Source of the DNA: Pluralibacter gergoviae ATCC 33028 = NBRC 105706
GTDB lineage: Bacteria > Pseudomonadota > Gammaproteobacteria > Enterobacterales > Enterobacteriaceae
Direction: 5' to 3'
Assembly: GCF_001598855.1 (NCBI RefSeq)
Contig: NZ_BCZS01000038.1
Location: 1 to 38,175 of the forward strand
DNA: 38,175 bases
In this document: in pieces, positions 8,535-17,295 of the stretch
Layout: each line of letters begins with the position of its first letter
Numbering within the stretch: the stretch's first letter is position 1
Program-made: the position numbers and the translations under genes
Notes under the pieces: generated by a model
Told to the model about the DNA's origin: nothing
What the model saw: only the letters and a program-made list of their open reading frames with translations
The model's database searches: none

Positions 8535-9680
8535 ATGCAGATACAATATAGCTATCGAGCTATCGACAAAGAGTTTCATGAACCTTGGCAGAGAGCTTTG
8601 GGAAATGTGATCGAGCACGCCCTCAAGCCATTGCTCGACAAACACACTAAAGATTCAGCGCGACTTCAAATCGTCCTTGATCGCGACAAGATCAAGCGGC
8701 AATTTCTGGCCAGTGGCTATATGCACCTGCCCGGCAAAAAGATTGTCAGCGTTACTGCATCACATGACGAGCTGACGCCCCTCGCGCAGATGCTCGCACA
8801 GTCGTTGTTCCGTCAGGCCAAGAAGCATTTTGACCGACTGCATGCTCAGGATCAAATCAAGCGCAAAGCACGACGCGAGCGCTTGCGCGAGCTCAAGGTG
8901 CGGATTGCCGCAAAACCCGCATCAGCCGCCCATGAGGCCGAGGTGACCCGAATGCCTCTACTGTCGAAACTTGAGGCTGTCGCAAGGCGTGAGCTGGCTT
9001 ATCTGCGGGCCGTCGGCGATTTACCGCGCGATTATCCGACGCTGCGCGACGTGGTGGATGAAGCGATTGTCCGAGCTAAGGTGGAATGGCAATCCGTGCC
9101 GGGGGAAAAAGAGGCTTACACCGGTCTTTTGAAGCATCTGTTCGCCGTCCTGGATAACGAAGTGGCAAGCAGCCGGCAATTTGGCGAATTCGTTTCTCTG
9201 GACGCGCCGGTCGAACCGGATGCCCAAGACGTGGCCGAGGCCATGGTGGAAGAGGAAATCTTCGAATTTTATCAGCACGATGACACACTCAAGCTGGCCG
9301 ATATTTTCGCTGGCAGTCAGCATCCCGATGTCGCAACGATCGCGGAACAGGAGGAGCTGATTGATCGGTCGAGCGAGTTCGCTTTTGCATTTGACCTGCT
9401 GAAGGACATGCCGCGTTTGTGGCGGCGCATTTTTCTGCTTATCCGTGTGGACGGGCTGAATGCCAGCAGCGTCTCTGAAATCCTGCTGATTCCTAGTAAG
9501 GAAGATGCTGTCCGAAGGTGGCTCATGCAGGCCGAAGCATTCATCGCTGCTCATCTGGAAGAGGCCGGAGTAAGCAAAAACGGGAACGATTGGATCCAAG
9601 GCGTTGATTGGTCGGCATTGTCTGTGACCCGAAGCGAGGCAGCCTCACTGTGGTCCAAGGAGGCGAACCATGAAGAATGA
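8535..9680 (+). CDS. stress-locus orf11: HPF/RaiA-like N-terminus with sigma-70-like C-terminus
   Basis: This 381-aa protein is usually left unnamed in this locus. Residues 1-105 follow the beta-alpha-beta-beta-beta-alpha layout of ribosome hibernation factors (MQIQYSYRAI start; SARLQIVLDRDKIKRQ; helix AQMLAQSLFRQAKKHFDRL). A basic linker runs from 105 to 135. Residues 143-215 (LEAVARRELAYLRAVGDLP, LRDVVDEAIVRA) resemble sigma-70 region 2 of ECF-like factors. Residues 285-345 (LLKDMPRLWRRIFLLIRVDGLNASSVSEILLI, then AVRRWLMQAEAFIAAHL) resemble region 4. An acidic stretch (225-250) lies between the two. The similarity is judged by pattern only. The ATG at 8535 has GGAGT 5 nt upstream; an upstream ATG at 8514 is weaker. 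The stop overlaps trx by 11 nt, so the two are translationally linked. Confidence 0.8.
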   Translation: MQIQYSYRAIDKEFHEPWQRALGNVIEHALKPLLDKHTKDSARLQIVLDRDKIKRQFLASGYMHLPGKKIVSVTASHDELTPLAQMLAQSLFRQAKKHFDRLHAQDQIKRKARRERLRELKVRIAAKPASAAHEAEVTRMPLLSKLEAVARRELAYLRAVGDLPRDYPTLRDVVDEAIVRAKVEWQSVPGEKEAYTGLLKHLFAVLDNEVASSRQFGEFVSLDAPVEPDAQDVAEAMVEEEIFEFYQHDDTLKLADIFAGSQHPDVATIAEQEELIDRSSEFAFAFDLLKDMPRLWRRIFLLIRVDGLNASSVSEILLIPSKEDAVRRWLMQAEAFIAAHLEEAGVSKNGNDWIQGVDWSALSVTRSEAASLWSKEANHEE

Positions 9681-10110
9681 TCTTCACCTCGTCTGCCCGC
9701 ATTGCCAGTCCATCAACCGCGTACCGACTGCGAAGCTATCGGAACATCCCAACTGTGGCCGCTGCCAGCAGCCCTTGTTCACGGGCGAGCCCATCGAGTT
9801 GACTACGGCGACGTTCTCGCGCCACGTGGAGCGCAGCGATCTGCCGCTGCTGGTCGATTTCTGGGCGCCATGGTGCGGGCCGTGCAAGATGATGGCGCCA
9901 CAGTTCCAGCAAGCGGCGCACCAGCTCGAACCGAGGATCCGGCTGGCGAAGGTGAATACCGAGGCTGAGCCCCACCTGGCCGCGCAGTTCGGTATCCGCA
10001 GCATCCCGACGCTCGCCCTGTTCCAGGGTGGGCGGGAGATCGCCCGTCAGGCCGGCGCGATGGGCGCGCAGGACATCGTGCGCTGGACGTCGACGCAAGT
10101 GGGGCGCTGA
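9670..10110 (+). CDS. trx_GI: thioredoxin 2-type protein (TrxC-like)
   Basis: This 146-aa protein has an N-terminal zinc-binding segment with C9-x2-C12 and C29-x2-C32, as in E. coli thioredoxin 2. The thioredoxin fold carries the active site W68-C-G-P-C72 and the cis-proline motif SIPTL. It should reduce disulfides in cytoplasmic proteins; TrxC-type proteins are linked to oxidative and heat stress. The start overlaps the end of orf11 by 11 nt, and kefB begins 3 nt after its stop, so translation of the three genes is tightly coupled. Confidence 0.95.
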   Translation: MKNDLHLVCPHCQSINRVPTAKLSEHPNCGRCQQPLFTGEPIELTTATFSRHVERSDLPLLVDFWAPWCGPCKMMAPQFQQAAHQLEPRIRLAKVNTEAEPHLAAQFGIRSIPTLALFQGGREIARQAGAMGAQDIVRWTSTQVGR

Positions 10111-10113
10111 CCG

Positions 10114-11823
10114 ATGCAGGGCTTGCTCGGCACTACGCTAATCCTGCTGGCGGCTTGCAGCCTGGCGGCGATGGCCACGGCGGCGTTCAGAGTGCCCGCC
10201 TTGCTGGGGTATCTCTCTGTCGGCGTTGTACTGGGCCCCTCAGTCATCGGCGTGATCGCGCCGGGGGAGACGCTGAGCTTTCTGTCCGAGCTGGGCGTGG
10301 CGCTGCTGTTGTTCATGGTCGGACTGGAATTCTCCCTCGGAGACTTCTGGCTCGCCCGCAGGACGGTGCTGATGGCGGGCGCTCTGCAGATGATCGCCGT
10401 GGCCCCGCCGCTGATCCTGCTATTGATGTGGCTGGGGCAGCCCGGCCAGAGCGCCGCGCTGCTCGGCACTGCGGCGGCCATGTCGTCCACGGCGCTGGTC
10501 AGCCGACAACTGGCCGACCAAGGCGAGCTCACCACCCGCCACGGACGCAGTGCCATCGCCGTGCTGGTCTTTCAGGACCTGGCCAGCGTGCCCCTGCTGG
10601 CCTTGCTGGCGATCTGGGCGCGCGGCGAGTCGCCGAAGATCGAGCATGTGCTGCTCGAAGTATTCGGTGTGCTGCTGCTGTTCGCGGCAGCGGCCCTCGT
10701 CTCGCGCCGTCTGTTGCATGGCCTGCTGGGCTGGGTGGCGCGGCGGGGCCACGAGGAATCGTTCGTGCTCGTCTCCTTGTGCGTGGTGGTGGCTGCCGCC
10801 GCTGCTGCGCACGCGGTCGGCGTATCCGCCGCCCTGGGGGCCTTCCTCGCCGGGATGGTGCTGGGCGAGAGCGACTTCCGGCACCACATGGAAAGCCACC
10901 TCAGGCCGTTTCGCGATGTGTTGTCGGGCGTGTTCTTCGTGACCATCGGCCTGCAACTGGACGCAGCACAGATTCTTTCGGCACCGCTGGCGGTGCTGGC
11001 GTGGCTGGTGGTGCTGGTACCGGTCAAGATCCTGCTCAATACGCTGGCCTTGCGGGCGACGCGCCTGTCCGCCCTCGATGCCTGGCGCACGGGCATAGCG
11101 TTGGGGCACGGCGGCGAGTTCGCCCTGCTGTTGTTGGGCACGGTCTTGCAGCAGCATCTGATCCCCGCGACCGTCGTCCAACCCATGCTGGTCGCGCTGG
11201 TGCTCAGCATGGCCCTGGCACCGCTACTGATCCGCCATCACGATGTACTTGCCCGGTTCTTGAGCCGCACCGGCGGCGTCATTCAGCCACCCCAGGCTGA
11301 AGAAGTCGAGATCGCCGCGCAGACGACGCGATATCGAGACCATGTCATCGTTTGCGGCGCGGGCGAGCTTGGCCTGACAGTCAGCGAGATTCTTCGCCAC
11401 GCCGGCGTGGCGCATCTGCTGCTGGAGGCGGACGCGCAGAAGGTAGAGGCCGCGCGTGCCGCCGGCGCGCCGGTGTTCCATGGCGATGCCAGTCGGCCCG
11501 ATACCTTGCTGGCTGCCGGCTTGACGCATGCGCACTTGGTGGTGCTAACGTTCGCCCATGCCCAGCAAGCGTTGCGCATCGCCCAGGCGATTGCCGAGCG
11601 CCGTCCGGCGCTAACCTTGTGGGTGTCATGCAGAAGTACGACCGCGGCCGATGCATTTCGCGCCATGCCTAACGTGCGCGTGTATCAGCAATCCTTTGCC
11701 GCAGCTATTGGGCTGGCGGAACAGGTGATGTCGACGCTTGGCATGTCGACCGAGTTGATTGAAGGACACATCAGCGCAATGCGCCGCCGTCTCGACAGCA
11801 GCCGTTTTCCAGGGAGTTCATAG
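10114..11823 (+). CDS. kefB_GI: KefB/KefC-like CPA2 K+/H+ antiporter
   Basis: This 569-aa monovalent cation:proton antiporter-2 family protein has about 12 membrane helices over residues 1-385, beginning LLGTTLILLAACSLAAMATA and including LGVALLLFMVGLEFSL. A cytoplasmic RCK/TrkA-N domain follows from about 408 (HVIVCGAGELGLTVSEIL, the Rossmann G-x-G-x-x-G; later VFHGDASRPDTLLAAGL). Kef systems let K+ out and H+ in during electrophile stress. A similar pH/ion role is inferred for heat and oxidative stress here. It starts 3 nt after trx and ends 2 nt before psiE. Confidence 0.93.
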   Translation: MQGLLGTTLILLAACSLAAMATAAFRVPALLGYLSVGVVLGPSVIGVIAPGETLSFLSELGVALLLFMVGLEFSLGDFWLARRTVLMAGALQMIAVAPPLILLLMWLGQPGQSAALLGTAAAMSSTALVSRQLADQGELTTRHGRSAIAVLVFQDLASVPLLALLAIWARGESPKIEHVLLEVFGVLLLFAAAALVSRRLLHGLLGWVARRGHEESFVLVSLCVVVAAAAAAHAVGVSAALGAFLAGMVLGESDFRHHMESHLRPFRDVLSGVFFVTIGLQLDAAQILSAPLAVLAWLVVLVPVKILLNTLALRATRLSALDAWRTGIALGHGGEFALLLLGTVLQQHLIPATVVQPMLVALVLSMALAPLLIRHHDVLARFLSRTGGVIQPPQAEEVEIAAQTTRYRDHVIVCGAGELGLTVSEILRHAGVAHLLLEADAQKVEAARAAGAPVFHGDASRPDTLLAAGLTHAHLVVLTFAHAQQALRIAQAIAERRPALTLWVSCRSTTAADAFRAMPNVRVYQQSFAAAIGLAEQVMSTLGMSTELIEGHISAMRRRLDSSRFPGSS

Positions 11824-11825
11824 TC

Positions 11826-12323
11826 ATGAAATCAAAACGCCTTAACCCATTTCAGGTCTTGCGTGACCAATTGGCCATCATGAGTTTTTACGAGCGCTTC
11901 GAGCAGGTCGTCGCGCTCGTGCTGTCGGCGGTGATCGCCGTCATCATCATGGTGTCGCTGTTCCAGCTCATCTCCATCGTCTTCACGCTGCTGGTTCTCG
12001 ATGCCTTCAATCCCCTGGACCACAAGGTATTCCAGAGCGTGTTCGGCATGATCATGACGCTCTTGATCGCGATGGAGTTCAAGCATTCCATCGTGCGCGT
12101 GGCGCTGCGTCGGGACAGCATCATCCAGGTTAAGACGGTGGTCCTGATCGCGGTGATCGCACTCTCCCGCAAGTTCGTGATCCTCGACTCCGACGCGAGC
12201 CCCGCAAAGATAGCCGCGCTGGCAGGCGCCACGCTGGCTCTGGGTGCGACCTACTGGCTGCTGCGCAAGCGCGGCGACCGCGCCGCCGAGACCTCTGAGC
12301 ATGACCCGTCATCATCCGAGTGA
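11826..12323 (+). CDS. psiE_GI: PsiE-like membrane protein
   Basis: This 165-aa protein of the phosphate-starvation-inducible PsiE family has about four membrane helices (30-58, 73-85, 100-117 and 122-145) and the family pattern EFKHSIVRVALRRDSIIQVKTVVLIAVIALSRKFVI. The function of PsiE is unknown. The start is 2 nt after the kefB stop, and the last 23 nt overlap the start of the M48 peptidase gene. The Ser/Glu-rich tail overlaps that gene and may be under little constraint. Confidence 0.9.
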   Translation: MKSKRLNPFQVLRDQLAIMSFYERFEQVVALVLSAVIAVIIMVSLFQLISIVFTLLVLDAFNPLDHKVFQSVFGMIMTLLIAMEFKHSIVRVALRRDSIIQVKTVVLIAVIALSRKFVILDSDASPAKIAALAGATLALGATYWLLRKRGDRAAETSEHDPSSSE

Positions 12324-13266
12324 TCCGCGCACTGTGCTCTTGCAACACCGCTGGCTCAACCGCCTGCAGACCGGGCTGTTGGTCCTGACCCTGGTCGGGA
12401 TCGCAGCCGCAGCAGGGAGACTGCCATTTGGGGAAGGCTGCCTGTGGCTCGCGCTGTTTGCCGTTGCAGGTGCGTTGCTGCTGGACCCGGTAGCCGCGTC
12501 GGCGCTGAGCTTGCGCCTGTACCGCGTACGGACCTTGCACCCGCAACAAGCCCACGAGATGTGGGCCCTGTTGCGCGAGCTGCCCGCCCGTGCCGGTTTG
12601 CCCGCCACGCCGGTGCCGCACTATGTGCCCAGTGCCGTCGTCAACGCCTTCGCCACCGGATCGAAGCAGGAGGCATCGATCGCCCTCACCGATGGCCTGC
12701 TGCGCAGCCTGAGCCCACGCGAGCTGGCGGGTGTGTTCGCGCACGAGGTCGCGCACATCGCTAATGAGGATCTGCGTGTCATGGGGCTGGCGGATTCCGT
12801 CAGTCGCCTCACGTGCCTACTGGCCCTTATGGGACAGATCGCGATCCTGCTCAGCCTGCCCGCGCTGCTGGTTGGCGCGGCGGAGGTCTATTGGCCTGGT
12901 CTATTGTTATTGGCCGCATCGCCCCAACTGGCCCTGCTCGCACAGCTCGGCTTGTCTCGCGTGCGTGAGTTCGACGCTGACCGCCTTGCGGCGGAACTGA
13001 CTGGCGACCCGCAGGGGCTGGCGTCCGCGCTGGCGAAAATCGAGCGGGTCAGCCGCTCCTGGCGTGCCTGGCTATGGCCGGGATGGGGCAATCCCGAGCC
13101 CTCCTGCTTGCGCACGCGTCCGGCAACGCAAGAGCGCATCGCACGCCTGCTGACGTTGGCGCCTGGGCCAGCATCAGCGTTGCCACTCCGCGCGCCCCAT
13201 TTTTTGCCGGAATCCGCTTTGGCGACGCGCCCACCGCGCTGGCGCCCGAGCGGGCTGTGGCGCTGA
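12301..13266 (+). CDS. M48-family (HtpX-like) membrane zinc metalloprotease
   Basis: This 321-aa protein has two N-terminal membrane helices (about 22-40 and 45-65) and the M48 zinc motif H148-E-V-A-H152 followed by the third ligand in REFDAD (E223). A second hydrophobic pair lies between them (165-215). HtpX-type proteases degrade misfolded membrane proteins together with FtsH. Here ftsH is broken, so this may be the only membrane quality-control protease of the locus. The in-frame extension to 12244 lies inside psiE; the ATG at 12301 overlaps psiE by 23 nt and is preferred. Confidence 0.9.
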   Translation: MTRHHPSDPRTVLLQHRWLNRLQTGLLVLTLVGIAAAAGRLPFGEGCLWLALFAVAGALLLDPVAASALSLRLYRVRTLHPQQAHEMWALLRELPARAGLPATPVPHYVPSAVVNAFATGSKQEASIALTDGLLRSLSPRELAGVFAHEVAHIANEDLRVMGLADSVSRLTCLLALMGQIAILLSLPALLVGAAEVYWPGLLLLAASPQLALLAQLGLSRVREFDADRLAAELTGDPQGLASALAKIERVSRSWRAWLWPGWGNPEPSCLRTRPATQERIARLLTLAPGPASALPLRAPHFLPESALATRPPRWRPSGLWR

Positions 13267-13290
13267 TTGCCCATCAACAGGAGACGTCTC

Positions 13291-14442
13291 ATGGCCTATC
13301 TCGACCCGTACCAACGCCCCGCGCCGGACCGCTACGTCCGGCGCGGGCTCTTCATCACCGCCTGCATTGCCGCGCTCATGCTGCTGTGGCAGTTTCTGCC
13401 CGCCATCGAGGCCTGGTTCAGTCCGCGCGAGGCAGCAGAACGCACAGTGATGGCGCGTGGCGATCTGGCGGCGGACGAGAAAACCACCATCGAACTGTTC
13501 GAAAAATCGCGCGCCTCGGTGGTCTACATCACCACCGCGCAATTAGTACGCGATGTCTGGACGCGCAACGTGTTCTCCGTGCCGCACGGCACTGGCTCGG
13601 GCTTCATCTGGGACGACGCCGGCCACGTCGTCACCAACTTCCACGTCATCCAGGGCGCGTCCGAAGCCACCGTCAAACTGGCCGACGGCCGCGACTACCA
13701 GGCCGCGCTGGTGGGGACGAGCCCCGCGCACGACATCGCCGTGCTCAAGATCGGCGTCGGTTTCAAGCGCCCGCCGGCCGTGCCGGTCGGCACCAGTGCC
13801 GACCTCAAGGTGGGTCAGAAGGTGTTTGCTATCGGCAACCCCTTCGGCCTGGACTGGACGCTCACCACTGGTATCGTCTCCGCGCTCGACCGCTCGTTGC
13901 CGGGAGAAGCGGGCGGCCCGGCCATCGATCACCTGATCCAGACCGACGCCGCCATCAACCCCGGCAATTCCGGTGGCCCGCTGCTCGATTCGGCTGGGCG
14001 GCTGATCGGCATCAATACCGCCATCTACAGTCCGTCTGGCGCCTCGGCCGGCATAGGCTTTGCGGTGCCGGTCGATACCGTCATGCGCGTGGTGCCGCAA
14101 CTCATAAAGACCGGCAAGTACATCCGTCCGGCGCTGGGCATCGAGGTGGATGAGCAGCTCAACGCGCGTCTGCAGGCGCTGACCGGCAGTAAGGGCGTAT
14201 TCGTATTGCGCGTGACGCCGGGCTCGGCGGCGCACAGGGCCGGGCTCGTCGGCGTCGAGGTCACCGCAGGCGGCATCGTGCCCGGCGATCGCGTTATCAG
14301 CATCGACGGTATCGCCGTCGACGACGTCACCACATTACAGGCCCGGCTAGACGACAAGAACGTTGAAGATGTTGTGGTCTTGTTAGTGGAGCGGGCCGGC
14401 AAGACTCGCGAGATGCTTGTGGAACTACAACCGGGAGTTTGA
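13291..14442 (+). CDS. degP_GI: DegP/HtrA-like serine protease, membrane anchored
   Basis: This 383-aa protein has one N-terminal membrane helix (19-38) without an obvious cleavage site, which resembles DegS more than DegP. A trypsin-like domain follows with the triad H118 (TNFHVI), D148 (HDIAVL) and S227 (GNSGGP). One PDZ domain occupies about 285-380. It would act in the periplasm on unfolded envelope proteins or as a regulatory protease. AGGAG 9 nt upstream fixes the ATG at 13291; the frame is open from a TTG at 13267. It is the last gene of the stress locus; no clear terminator follows. Confidence 0.93.
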   Translation: MAYLDPYQRPAPDRYVRRGLFITACIAALMLLWQFLPAIEAWFSPREAAERTVMARGDLAADEKTTIELFEKSRASVVYITTAQLVRDVWTRNVFSVPHGTGSGFIWDDAGHVVTNFHVIQGASEATVKLADGRDYQAALVGTSPAHDIAVLKIGVGFKRPPAVPVGTSADLKVGQKVFAIGNPFGLDWTLTTGIVSALDRSLPGEAGGPAIDHLIQTDAAINPGNSGGPLLDSAGRLIGINTAIYSPSGASAGIGFAVPVDTVMRVVPQLIKTGKYIRPALGIEVDEQLNARLQALTGSKGVFVLRVTPGSAAHRAGLVGVEVTAGGIVPGDRVISIDGIAVDDVTTLQARLDDKNVEDVVVLLVERAGKTREMLVELQPGV

Positions 14443-14518
14443 TGGAAAGTGGGTCATGGATCTGCACAGCGAAGCAGCCAAGCGACTTCAGCCTTGCGCC
14501 GAACTACGAGCCCTAGCG

Positions 14519-15700
14519 AGGAATGGTCTGAAGTAGCCCTGTATTTCCGGCTGGCTTCAGCCACTGCTGATTTTGAAAGCGGTGAACCGATCAAAAACGA
14601 TCGGATCACCCGCTCATTTCGGTGCTTTCAGCCGTCGCGAGCACCTTGTGACGGCCATTTTCCGCATTACAGGCGCACCTCTCCTGCGCTTGCCAGCAAA
14701 TGTCGGCGGGCCATCCATAGGTTCGACAGGGCCAACAGCGTCACCAGTTGTGCAGTGTTCTTCACCAGCCCTCGGAAACGTACCTTGGTGTAGCCGAACT
14801 GCCGCTTGATCACGCGAAAGGGGGCTCTACCTTCGCTCGCACTTGCGCCTTGGCCTTCTCGATCTTGCGCTTGGCTTTGTACAGGGCGCTGCGTTTATCG
14901 AGCATCTTGTAGGTGCTGCGGCGTGCTGCGACCTGCCAGATCACTTCTCGGTCGGCATGCTCGGAGCCCTTCTCGACGCCGGTGTAGCCGGCATCGGCGC
15001 AGACGACGTTCTCGTCGCCGTGCAGCAGCTTGTCGACCTGGGTGACATCCGCCACGGTGGCTGCCGTGCCCACCACGCTGTGTACCAGCCCCGATTCATC
15101 ATCAACGCCGATGTGCGCCTTCATGCCAAAGTAATACTGGTTCCCCTTCTTGGTCTGGTGCATTTCCGGGTCGCGCTTGCCGTCCTGGTTCTTGGTTGAA
15201 CTGGGCGCGTGGATCAGCGTGGCATCGACGATAGTGCCCTGGCGCAGCGACAGACCGCGATCCCCCAGGTAACCATTGTTCACGCAGAGGATGCCGGCTG
15301 CCAGCTCATGTTTCTCCAGCAGACGACGGAAGTTGAGGATGGTGGTTTCGTCAGGAATACGTTCCAGGCTCAGCCCGGCGAACTGACGTAGGATGGTCGT
15401 CTCGTACAGCGCTTCTTCCATGGCCGGATCGCTGTAGCCGAACCAGTTCTGCATCAGATGGATACGCAGCATCGCCATCAAGGGATACGCCGGGCGACTA
15501 CCTTCGCCTTTCGGATAATGCGGTTCGATCAGGGCAATCAGCCCTTTCCACGGCACCACCTGATCCATCTCGATCAGGAACAGTTCCTTGCGGGTCTGCT
15601 TGCCCTTGCCGGCATACTCGGCGTCGGCGAAGGTCATCTGCTTCATGGAAGAACTCGGGTGGCGGGATCAGCGTATTTTGAATCGCCACGGGTTTAACAG
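14519..15700 (-). mobile_element. IS5-family element, damaged; ends approximate
   Basis: The transposase gene on the - strand defines the element. Its 3' side may end near 14,519-14,540, where GGTCTGAAGTAGCCCTG resembles the terminal inverted repeats of IS5-group elements. No matching inverted copy is visible on the other side before the IS3-family remnant begins near 15,700, so that end is probably lost. The 220 bp between degP and the transposase otherwise hold no gene I can support. Confidence 0.5.
14667..15646 (-). pseudogene. IS5-family (IS5 group) transposase, frameshifted near the C-terminus
   Basis: The first 278 codons encode a typical DDE transposase of the IS5 group (MKQMTFADAEYAGKGKQTRK start; first catalytic region IVDATLIHAPSSTKN; second VVCADAGYTGVEK). 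At about 14,820 the usual AKVEHPFRVIKRQFGY reads AKVEPPFA and stops. A single missing A in the codon for His fits the sequence (GAGCCCCC where GAGCACCCC is expected). The remaining C-terminal codons, including the catalytic-Glu region up to GEVRL, continue in another frame to a TAA at 14667-14669. The element is probably not autonomous. Confidence 0.85.
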
Positions 15701-15741
15701 ACACCTCAGAGTCATTTAAGATGGCTTAAAGAGAGGTGCCC

Positions 15742-16020
15742 ATGAGCGGTAAGCGTTATCCCGAAGAGTTTAAAATTGAAGCAGTCAAACAGGTTGTTGA
15801 TCGCGGTTAATCTGTTGCCAGCGTTGCAACGCGTCTCGATATCACCACCCACAGCCTTTACGCCTGGATAAAGAACTATGGTCCGGATTCTTCCACTAAT
15901 AAAGAACAGTCAGATGCTCAGGCCGAGATCCGCCGTCTTCAGAAAGAGCTGAAGCGGGTTACCGACGAACGGGACATATTAAAAAAAGCCGCGGCGTACT
16001 TCGCAAAGCTGTCCGACTGA
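15742..16020 (+). pseudogene. IS3-family orfA with an internal stop codon
   Basis: The frame begins MSGKRYPEEFKIEAVKQVV and ends ERDILKKAAAYFAKLSD, a standard IS3-family OrfA with an HTH and a leucine-zipper-like region (92 codons). Codon 23 is TAA (15808-15810) where the family has a sense codon after DRG. The element ends at the left are not defined; GTTTAACAGACACCTC near 15,692 may be part of the terminal repeat. Confidence 0.85.
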
Positions 16021-16140
16021 GGTACGCCTTTATCCGTGACAACACCTGTTGCTGGCCTGTTCGCCTGCTCTGTCGGGTGCTGGATGTACATCCCAGTGGT
16101 TTTTACGCCTGGCTTCAGGACAGAAAACCACTATTGAGGG
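16020..16140 (+). pseudogene. IS3-family orfB, N-terminal remnant
   Basis: Directly after orfA, about 40 codons read RYAFIRDN then CWPVRLLCRVLDVHPSGFYAWLQ, the conserved start of IS3-family OrfB. The homology is lost near 16,140, long before the DDE catalytic domain. The 180 bp from there to the recombinase gene hold a 35-codon frame (16154-16261, MSDANRLSERITML start) that I cannot assign. Confidence 0.7.
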
Positions 16141-16318
16141 GGAATGGCGGCATATGTCGGACGCCAACAGGTTGTCAGAACGTATTACGATGCTTCAGCA
16201 TGCGATCTATGAGCAGTATGAGGAATACAGAGCAGATATTCCCGTCAGCTGGTCCAGATAACGTCTGACAGACCTCACCGGCGAGCAGGACGTTCGCCAG
16301 CATCATTCTCCTAAGTAC

Positions 16319-17098
16319 TTAAAAATTCCCTTTCAGCATGGCTACCGCATCCGCTTCGGGCATCTGAAACTGAACTCGATGCCGCGCAGCAACATCAAGT
16401 GCGAACACCTTCGTATAGACTTCCGTCGAGCTAATCGATTTGTGGCCCATCAGGCTCTGCAAAACCTTCAGTGGTATGCCGGCGTACAGCATGTGCATCG
16501 CGTAGGAGTGACGGAACGTATGGGGGGTAACCGGTACTGAGAACGTCACCCCGTCGGCCGCTGCGGCCTCCACCGCTTCGCTAAGCCAGGTACGCACGGT
16601 ACGGTCTGTGATCTCCCAGATACGCGCCTTCTCCATTCTGCCGGTGCGCTTGTTTCGTCTTTCCAGCGGAATTTTCAGGGTGGCCACCATCATCTGCAGC
16701 TGGCTGACGTAGTGGTGATCGGAAAGCGGAACCAGGCGATGAGCCTGGCTGCCTGCGGGTGCACGACCTGCAGTTCTGGCTGCTTTCTCGGTGCGCTGCT
16801 TGAGCGTGGCCAGCTGCACGAACGGATACGGCGGCGCCAGCGAAAAATCCCCCCGGGTCAGCGCGAGCGCTTCATTAATGCGCGCGCCGGTGTTCCACAG
16901 CGTCGCCAGCAGCATCTTGCGGTGAAGATCCGGCACGTAATGGAGCAGGGCGCTGACTTCCGGCGCCAGCAGATATTTCGGCAGTTCATCCTGCACGAGC
17001 GCCATCTGGCGCAGGGCGAGGGCGGCAGGGTAATCGATGGCCACCGGGAGCAATGTTCCGGGAGATGCCGGAGATCCAACTGGAACCAGGTTATTCAT
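16319..17098 (-). CDS. tyrosine recombinase, F-plasmid ResD-like
   Basis: This 259-aa protein of the phage-integrase family has a short N-terminal core-binding part (1-75) and a catalytic domain. The visible catalytic residues are the Arg in NTGARINEAL, H-T-F-R-H (H-x-x-R), GHKSISST (second His) and the tyrosine in STEVYTKVF. Size and sequence style match the ResD-type recombinases of IncF plasmids, which resolve plasmid multimers, often next to a RepFIA/RepFIB replicon. No replication gene is in the window. The ATG at 17098 lies inside the end of a small membrane-peptide gene (8-bp overlap), which suggests coupled translation. Confidence 0.88.
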   Translation of the reverse strand: MNNLVPVGSPASPGTLLPVAIDYPAALALRQMALVQDELPKYLLAPEVSALLHYVPDLHRKMLLATLWNTGARINEALALTRGDFSLAPPYPFVQLATLKQRTEKAARTAGRAPAGSQAHRLVPLSDHHYVSQLQMMVATLKIPLERRNKRTGRMEKARIWEITDRTVRTWLSEAVEAAAADGVTFSVPVTPHTFRHSYAMHMLYAGIPLKVLQSLMGHKSISSTEVYTKVFALDVAARHRVQFQMPEADAVAMLKGNF

Positions 17099-17252
17099 AA
17101 TTTCTTTTAACTTTTTTCTTTGCCGAGAATTTTCTTCGTAATATTACCGGAGTCAGGATGACTAACCAGCCAGCGACGGCCAGCCAGAAAACAGACGAAG
17201 TCACAAACAAAACTACCCCGTCAATGACAGTAGACACGATATTTTCGGGCAC
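17091..17252 (-). CDS. 53-aa single-pass membrane peptide overlapping the recombinase start
   Basis: This small gene starts with GTG at 17252, and GAGGAG lies 8 nt upstream. The product has one strong hydrophobic helix (about 12-38, GVVLFVTSSVFWLAVAGWLV) and a very basic C-terminus (RRKFSAKKKVKRNYE). Its TAA overlaps the recombinase ATG by 8 bp. The family is unknown to me. The layout (strong ribosome site, overlap) argues that it is translated and may feed ribosomes to the recombinase. A 47-codon frame on the other strand also exists and is judged weaker. Confidence 0.55.
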   Translation of the reverse strand: MPENIVSTVIDGVVLFVTSSVFWLAVAGWLVILTPVILRRKFSAKKKVKRNYE

Positions 17253-17295
17253 AGGTTTCACTCCTCTTCAGTGGGTGGCTATGGAACGGGAACAT

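Noticed and set aside
16154-16261. 35-codon frame MSDANRLSERITML... between the IS3 remnant and the recombinase
   Set aside because: It looks protein-like but is too short and without recognisable family. It may be a fragment of a lost gene.
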